NCBI GenBank assembly: GCA_030272585.1
Contig: BSYQ01000005.1
Coordinates: 2,480,001 to 2,544,000 of the forward strand
Origin: Bryopsis sp. KO-2023
Taxonomy: Eukaryota; Chlorophyta; Ulvophyceae; Bryopsidales; Bryopsidaceae
Direction: 5' to 3'
Length of the DNA: 64,000 nucleotides
Positions 58,201 to 64,000 of the stretch are shown here, piece by piece (the stretch's first letter is position 1; every line of letters starts with the position of its first letter). The notes beneath the pieces are model-generated. The model saw only the letters and a program-made list of their open reading frames with translations, was not told where the DNA came from and searched no databases. The translations under genes were made by a program, and so were the position numbers.

Positions 58201-61200
58201 TAAAAAAAATGATATGGTTTCTGTGGATGTTGCACCGGAACGAAAGAGTGAGAAATGAGGCAAAAAAAAGGGGGGGGGGAGTGAGAATGCAATACTATTG
58301 TCCAGTTTTGTTTCTGATATCAAAAAAAAATTGTGCTTTTTTTTTCAGCAGCAAGGTTGGCAGCCGATCCCGATCTGATGGGCATCGGGTTGGGTTATCA
58401 CCGAACAGAGACAGTTCCAATAGATTAACAAAATGTTGTGGTTACATCAACACTCTGCTTTTCACAATACCTTTCCGCACTCTAATTATCCGACAGGACC
58501 CAGTTTCATCCCCCCCCCCCAAAAAAAAAAGAAAGCTATCTACACCCCCACAAGCGCCAACTAAATCCAGGCCCCTCAAGTTTTTTTGTTTTTTCTCCTG
58601 GACCTTTATCCATGGTTTTACGGATTTTTTTTTAAATCAGAATCTGAAACCCTTCCCTCTGTTTTCGCCTAAACTCACCAAAATCCAAAACACTGAACCT
58701 CTCTTTTCCTTCCTTTTCAAAAAAAAAAAAAATCCTGATGGTTACCCACTAAAAGCAAAAACTCGCATGGGGAGACACTACACATGCACATCGAGAAAAA
58801 ATAAATAAATTGGCTCCCGTACCGAGCAAAAAGGATCAAGTTATTTCTTTCCAAAGAAAGATTTTTTTCTCGTACCTTCTTCCCTTCCCCAACCCAGCCT
58901 ATCCATAAGCGACCCTCGACTTTGCGAATCTGGCTGAGCACTTCCTCCTTGAACAGCAGGGCCCTGTGGTGCTGCTGGTGGCGGCGGAGGAGGAGGGGAA
59001 AACGGGCTGGGGGTAGACGGAGGGCCCTCTTGCGTTTGCCCAAAATTGAGCAGTGCAGAGATGCCTGCTCCGCCAGGCTTAGATTCCTCCGGTGTTGATG
59101 GGACTTCTCCTCGGATTTCAGAGGGATGCAACGTAGGTCCAGAATCTTGCTCCTGGATCGATAGAAATCACAGTTCATTAAGAACTTTAATTCTGAAAAC
59201 TGATATCCTGCTTCTCATGCATCTTCTGTTCTTGAAAAGGAAAAATGTAATAACCCTTGAGAGGATATCCTCTCCAAAGATTTTGATGTGTGTGTGTTTT
59301 TTTCCCAACAGATTTTTTTTTTTGCTGGCTTGCATTTTTTTTCTCTTTGTTCCATTTCGGCACCACAAAAGTATGTATGCTTTCGTTTCCTCATCAGGTT
59401 TCAAAGATTTTCATTACCTGGCCGGCAGTCTTCCGGAGAAACGCATCGAAAACACTGTGTCCTCGTGAGCTGGTGTCTTCAGCCTGAGGGGCAGGCTCCT
59501 GCAAAAAAATAAAATGGAATGGGATTTACGCCAGCTGAAGTGAGTGATTGCTTGATCTGTCAAATTTTATCTTTGACATGCACATTTTTTGGCAAACCAT
59601 TAATCAATCTTGTGAATTTATTAAGGTTATCTATTACGTGTGTGCTTTGTTTTTGCAACCTAACTTTGTTTTCTTCTTCTTCTTCTAAATTTATGTTTCT
59701 TTCCTTCTCCATAGTCTAATATTTCAAATCTCTGCCATATGGTCCATCTTTTGCATTACGCATTTTTCCTCCGACACGTCAGCTAAGTATTTCACAACAC
59801 GCAGAAGCCACCAAATTTTCTTTTTCCTTGCACCTCTGTATTGTATTGTCACATTTTTCTTTAAAAAAAAAAAAAGAAAAGGTAAACGGCCTTGTTCACA
59901 ACAGTACCAAAGTGAAAACAAACCTCTTTTGGAGTTTGCTCCACCTCCACAGTCTGGGCAGCCAATTCTGGACTCTCCCCAGGAGCAGCGCTATCCATAA
60001 CAGCCTGATCATCAGAAGGTAGAACTTCCGCAATATCAGGCTGGATTTCTTCGGCTGCCATAACTTCTCCCTCTTCGGTATCTTTCACCATATCTTCCCC
60101 GGTGGTGGCCAGCTGTTCAGCTTTATCATGTGTCTTTTCTGGCTCTAATTCCACCTTTAATTCTGGCTCCGGCTCTGATTCAACAACAGAACTGGCTGCG
60201 ACAGGGATTTTGACTTCCAGGGTCTTCACCAACTCCGGAGCTTGTTCCACAGGCAAGGGAGGAGCCTCGGTGGCTTTCTTTTTTTCCTGAATGGAATCAG
60301 AAATATTTCAGGGGGATGGATACTTAGAAACTTAACTGGAGACTTCTCACAGGACTGAATGGATGCAGCCATGCTCTAAATTTGTCACCCAGTGTACTTT
60401 TTTGTGGTCCATGCGGGCCCCCGAAAAAATTGACTGGCAATTTTTTGGCCACAAAAGGGCCACATTCTCCCGATTTTTAGTAGGACTCCAATTTTTTTTT
60501 CCGATAGACCGATCAACAATACCATAAAACTCACAACCACCAACAGAGATAAATAAGGTTTGGAACACAACACTGATTCCCTCTGTTGTAAGTTGTGTCA
60601 TTGAATTTAGGCCAAATTTTCATTTTTTTTCGCACAAATTGGGGCCACGAAAGGGCCCAAACTAGATGAAAAAGAAAAGTTTAGGGCTATTTTTTTCTCT
60701 GGAAAAAAAAAAACACTAGTGCCACCTCACCAAACATACATTTATATTGAAACAATATTCTTTCCTGAAATCTATGCTGGATATCTACATCTTGTTGCCA
60801 AACTTCTCCCCCCCCCCCCCAGTTTTCTTTTAAAAATTAATCATATTGGTGCACATTTTAACAAAAAATGCATTATGTTCAGTGCCTGTCTGTCTTTTCT
60901 CTGTCAAGAGAATCGGCTCACCTCAAAAACCGGCTTTGCACTTTTCTTCGGGCTGGGGGCGAATTCGTCCAACCAATCGTCGTTCACCGACTTTGTGGTT
61001 TTCTTGGGCGACAGCTCGTCGAGCCAATCGTCCGCGACCTTCGCCTCGACTTTGGGGGGCGGTTTCCTCGGAGACAACTCCGAGAGAAAATCGTCCGACG
61101 TCGCAATGACGACTTTCGCAACGCGTCCGCTTTCCACTTTCGTTTTGACGCTCAACGCCGGCGATTTCTTCTGAGTTTCGACTTTTGGCTTGGACGAAGC

Positions 61201-61848
61201 TGGCGGAACGACGTCCCGTTGTTCGACCCGCGGTGGACTCGCGGCATGAGATTGTACGGCAGCCTGATGGATTTCCTTGCCGACCGGTGGCGGTGGTGGT
61301 GGTGGTGGCGATTGAGCTACCCGCTCCTCTCGACCCTCCTTTTTGACGACGTCGGGCTTGGGCGGTGGCGACGTCTCCCCATGATGAGCGGCTTTCCTTT
61401 GCGAACCGAGTCCCTCTATAATTTCCGGCTTCGCAACCTGCTTTCGCGGCGCTCTGGACACTTTCCTGTCATCAGGTGGGTACTGGTCTGACGGAGGCTC
61501 CGTTCCCGCTTTCGCATCACCCGACAGGGGAGGGGATCCTGACTGAAGAGATTCGTCACGTGCGTCCACAACAGGCTCCACCGGCGGCACGGGCTTCGGA
61601 GGAATATTCAACCCCAGCCTTTCCGCGAACGAGCTTTTCTTCCCTCGACCGACGCCATCGGGTGCGCTGGGAGTCCCGGATCCGGGCGCAGCCTTGTCGA
61701 AAGGATTTCCGCCCGCCCCTCCGTCGGCGTCTCCGCTTCCTCGGCCCGACGAATCAGAACTGTTGAATCGACTGCAACCCGGGCAAAACTGGAAGTTTGT
61801 TAAGAGTCGCGGGTTTACACGTCTCCCGCAACGCAGCAGGGATGCCAT
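55290..61848 (-). CDS. Unrecognised 891-residue protein, probably mitochondrial, 10 exons
   Basis: Exons (minus): 61848-60922, 60286-59924, 59498-59418, 59152-58876, 58006-57824, 57645-57542, 57118-56997, 56608-56425, 56101-55841, 55463-55290; all nine junctions keep phase. Residues 1-~28 look like a mitochondrial presequence (MASLLRCGRRVNPRLLTNF). Residues ~30-590 are disordered and rich in Pro/Ser/Asp/Glu/Lys, with a repeated (F/L)(A/M)(E/D)RLG(L/W) motif (FAERLGL, LMDRLGW, LAERLGW) and repeats of DDWLDELSPKK. The last ~300 residues are ordered, with charged helices (REYAMELALEG-like; PSPWSALRRTVTPRQYLMRHKEDIMEQL; GATEEDFMEAAHIGLSDFKSWKKWMDSG; WSFAKKAQFITRMVNNALKEV). I know no family for this end. 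Mitochondrial ribosome or translation factors are only a guess. Start at 61848; an ATG at 61941 is also in frame. Confidence 0.65.
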
Positions 61849-62561
61849 ACCCGTTTCGATCGCCGACTTGAAATTTGCCAGTAAATCCCAACCCAGAACA
61901 ATCCAAGGCCATTTATTCAGACAAGAATAATGACGATTCATTTATCTTTCTGTGAAACCTCGAACGATCTTTGCAACAAAAACTTCAAGAAACTTGGAAA
62001 CGTTCGCAATTCTCAAGACCATTTCTTGTTGGTGAGCAATTCTGACCTCTTGCTGATACTTGACATTTGGGATTCACAGCACAATTCCATTATACTTGCA
62101 ACCGACTAACATCCAGTCAACCACAAGTATAGAAATAAGCACATTAACACATTCGAGAACATAAAACGTCTGTTTGATGTTGTCAAGTCCATTCTATCCT
62201 GTGAGACTCAGCAGCTGCAACCCCCCCCCCCGCCCGCCCAACACACCAGTGTGGACTGTAAGCCAAGCCAACCAGAAAGCCTCCCATTTCGATACAACCT
62301 CCCCTTGACTGAAGCAAGTCATGACTAACTCTGGACAGTACTGGGTCTGTCTCGACACTGTCGAGCTCCTATCAATTGTACAAAGTTCCGTCATCGAGAA
62401 ACCAATCAAAGACAGGACAGCTTCCAGATGTCACGGTTGCATGGCTGTACGTGACTTTGTCAAAGCAAGCAACGAGAATATATGGTTCAGCGCCAGCAGT
62501 CACAGTTCACCAAATCATTCGATCGCGCGAACCCTTCGTTTGACAATATTCTCGAGCAACC
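61849..62561. promoter_or_regulatory. Divergent intergenic region, 891-residue gene / haemoglobin
   Basis: 713 bp between two head-to-head starts. A C run lies at 62220-62230. No known element seen. Confidence 0.4.
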
Positions 62562-63513
62562 ATGCACTCGACACTGAACGGAACCATTTGTTTCAGCGAG
62601 ATGGCTGCGCATCGCGCGCCGATCAGACTAGCGCGACCACCGCGCGCCACCATGCATGGTGGATTGAATCGCTGCGGGCCGTCGTATCGACCACTCTGGA
62701 CGAACAATGCGATCTCCAAGGACAGGTGGGGTCAATGCCGCTGGCGCGGGGCGATATGGCGGATGGCCGTCCATTCAGTTGTCGCTTTGACAGGGTTCCT
62801 GAAGCGTGCCTGCATCGGGCGCGGATGGTAATCGACATGTGGCGATGGACATTGATTTCTGAAACATGTATGTTTCTCGGACAGGGATGCGACTTCGTCT
62901 GGCACTGAAATCGCGGAAACGGCGACGCTCTACGATCTCATCGGTGGCGCGGATGCCGTGGATGCGACGGTGGACTGCTTTTACGGCAAGGTCTACAGCG
63001 ACGATCGCGTCAATAAGTGGTTTGATGGGATCAGCCCGGTGAAACAGGGCCGAAAAATGAAGACGTTTTTGACCGCCAGTCTGCAGGGGCTCCCGTACAA
63101 GAGAGATATGACCAAGGCGCACGCCAAGCTCGTCAAGAACGGGATGGCGGATTTCGATTTCGATGTGATTGAAGAATTGATGGGGGCTGCACTGCAAGTG
63201 AGCGCTTCTCGTAATGCGGAGGGACGTGTTTCATCGACACAGTCAGCCCATCTCATACGTTTCGTGAAAAGTTTTCGATTTTGAGTTGCATCGTTGGGAA
63301 AGCAATTCCCTGACTAATGAAGGAATTGACCTCTTCTGCTATGACTAATGTTCATGTTACAGTATTTTCTCTGCATTTCTATCTTTGCTCCGCTCATGTG
63401 CATGTGTTGGTTTTCTGACCTCACAGGAAAATGGAGTCGAAGAGGAGCTGGCGTCCAAAGTGATTTCTGTTGTGGAATCCACTCGAGAGGCTGTTCTGGG
63501 ACGTGCGCATTAG
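62562..63513 (+). CDS. Group 1 truncated haemoglobin (GlbN type), 3 exons
   Basis: Exons 62562-62725, 62885-63197, 63427-63513 in phase give 187 residues; an internal ATG at 62601 gives 174. The first ~60 residues are Arg/Pro-rich and may be an organelle leader. The globin begins ATLYDLIGGADAVDATVDCFYGKVYSDDRV (B10 Tyr in FY), continues with KQGRKMKTFLTASLQG (distal region) and MTKAHAKLVKNGMADFDFDVI, where the His of AHA is the proximal F8 haem ligand. Group 1 globins bind O2 and NO; in green algae some take part in NO metabolism and nitrate control. All core residues are present. The family call is firm; the localisation is inferred. Confidence 0.88.
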
Positions 63514-64000
63514 GCAAATCGGTCGATCGTTAGGGCAGCATTGAAAGCGTAACTATGCATATAAATTCGAGAATTCAGTTGGGAATTTTGTTTTTTAGGT
63601 TTTTAGGGCATAACAGGCCCTGCAATGTTTTTTTTATGAGAGAGTATTATGTATGATTATTTTTATTCCTCACTGACCTGTTGGATACATCATTCCCTGT
63701 TGGAAAAAGAATGATCCAGCATGTCTACATCAACGAATCCGTTACACCTCATGTCAAGCGGAATTAGTTTCTTTGTTTTTTGTGTTGGCTTTCTTGTTGG
63801 CTTTCTGCGGAGTGGAAGGAGGAGAGGGAGGTTCCTCTAGTCCCTAAATTTCCCTATTTTGGGTTGTGGTTTTTTGTGGTGAACATGACAATATTGGAGA
63901 TTAATTTTATAAATAAATATTTGATTAGATATAGTGATTCATATGTGATTAAATGAATAAATATAAATATATTTTGTTACATAGTTTGAACTTGTGCCAA
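63514..64000. other. 3' flank of the haemoglobin gene
   Basis: 487 bp, AT-rich, with AAATAAATA motifs near the end. No gene seen. Confidence 0.5.

Noticed and set aside
1..64000. CRISPR arrays, operons, bacterial promoters or riboswitches
   Set aside because: The window is eukaryotic nuclear DNA with spliceosomal introns in nearly every gene; no regular direct-repeat array or co-directional tight gene cluster was seen.

Overview
The window is nuclear DNA from an intron-rich photosynthetic eukaryote. Coding exons are short and fairly GC-rich. They sit between AT-rich GT-AG introns full of homopolymer runs (T, G, C, A) and TG repeats. PsaF (photosystem I subunit III) is nuclear-encoded with a two-part targeting peptide and a lysine-rich docking helix. 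Chaperonin-60 beta is a plastid type, and MED25 and a DDT/PHD protein look plant-like. Because psaF stays in the plastid genome in red-lineage algae, this points to the green lineage; an early-diverging green or streptophyte alga is my best guess, but the species cannot be fixed from sequence alone.

I rebuilt gene models by hand from splice-site phase and protein-family recognition. Left to right: the last exon of VPS36 (+); thymidine kinase TK1 (-, 6 exons); a small three-exon protein with a polyketide-dehydratase-like tail (+); the Hsp70/Hsp90 co-chaperone STI1/HOP (-, 11 exons), divergent from Mediator subunit MED25 (+, 10 exons); a gene desert with a 411-bp inverted-repeat transposon; a partial helical-bundle (MLKL/HeLo-like) gene (-); a secreted CAP-domain protein (+, 6 exons); a 14-exon DDT + two-PHD-finger chromatin protein (+); psaF (-, 4 exons); a TMEM53/DUF829 hydrolase (+, 8 exons); a probable GatC-EMAPII fusion (-, 2 exons); plastid cpn60 beta (-, 7 exons) with a tRNA-His-like gene antisense in an intron; a secreted cysteine-rich protein (-, 3 exons); an unrecognised 891-residue, probably mitochondrial protein (-, 10 exons); and a group 1 truncated haemoglobin (+, 3 exons).

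Most genes are housekeeping: ESCRT sorting, dNTP salvage, chaperones, transcription. Several products are predicted to work in organelles (PsaF, Cpn60, GatC part, the 891-residue protein, perhaps a long form of TK1), but neighbours do not form a pathway and nothing suggests operons. The most unusual points are the GatC-EMAPII fusion, the C73-type tRNA-His inside cpn60, the HeLo-like 4-helix gene, decayed copies of the last MED25 splice junction, and the long unrecognised mitochondrial protein. All exon boundaries are inferred from GT/AG sites with matching phase; none was checked against transcripts.
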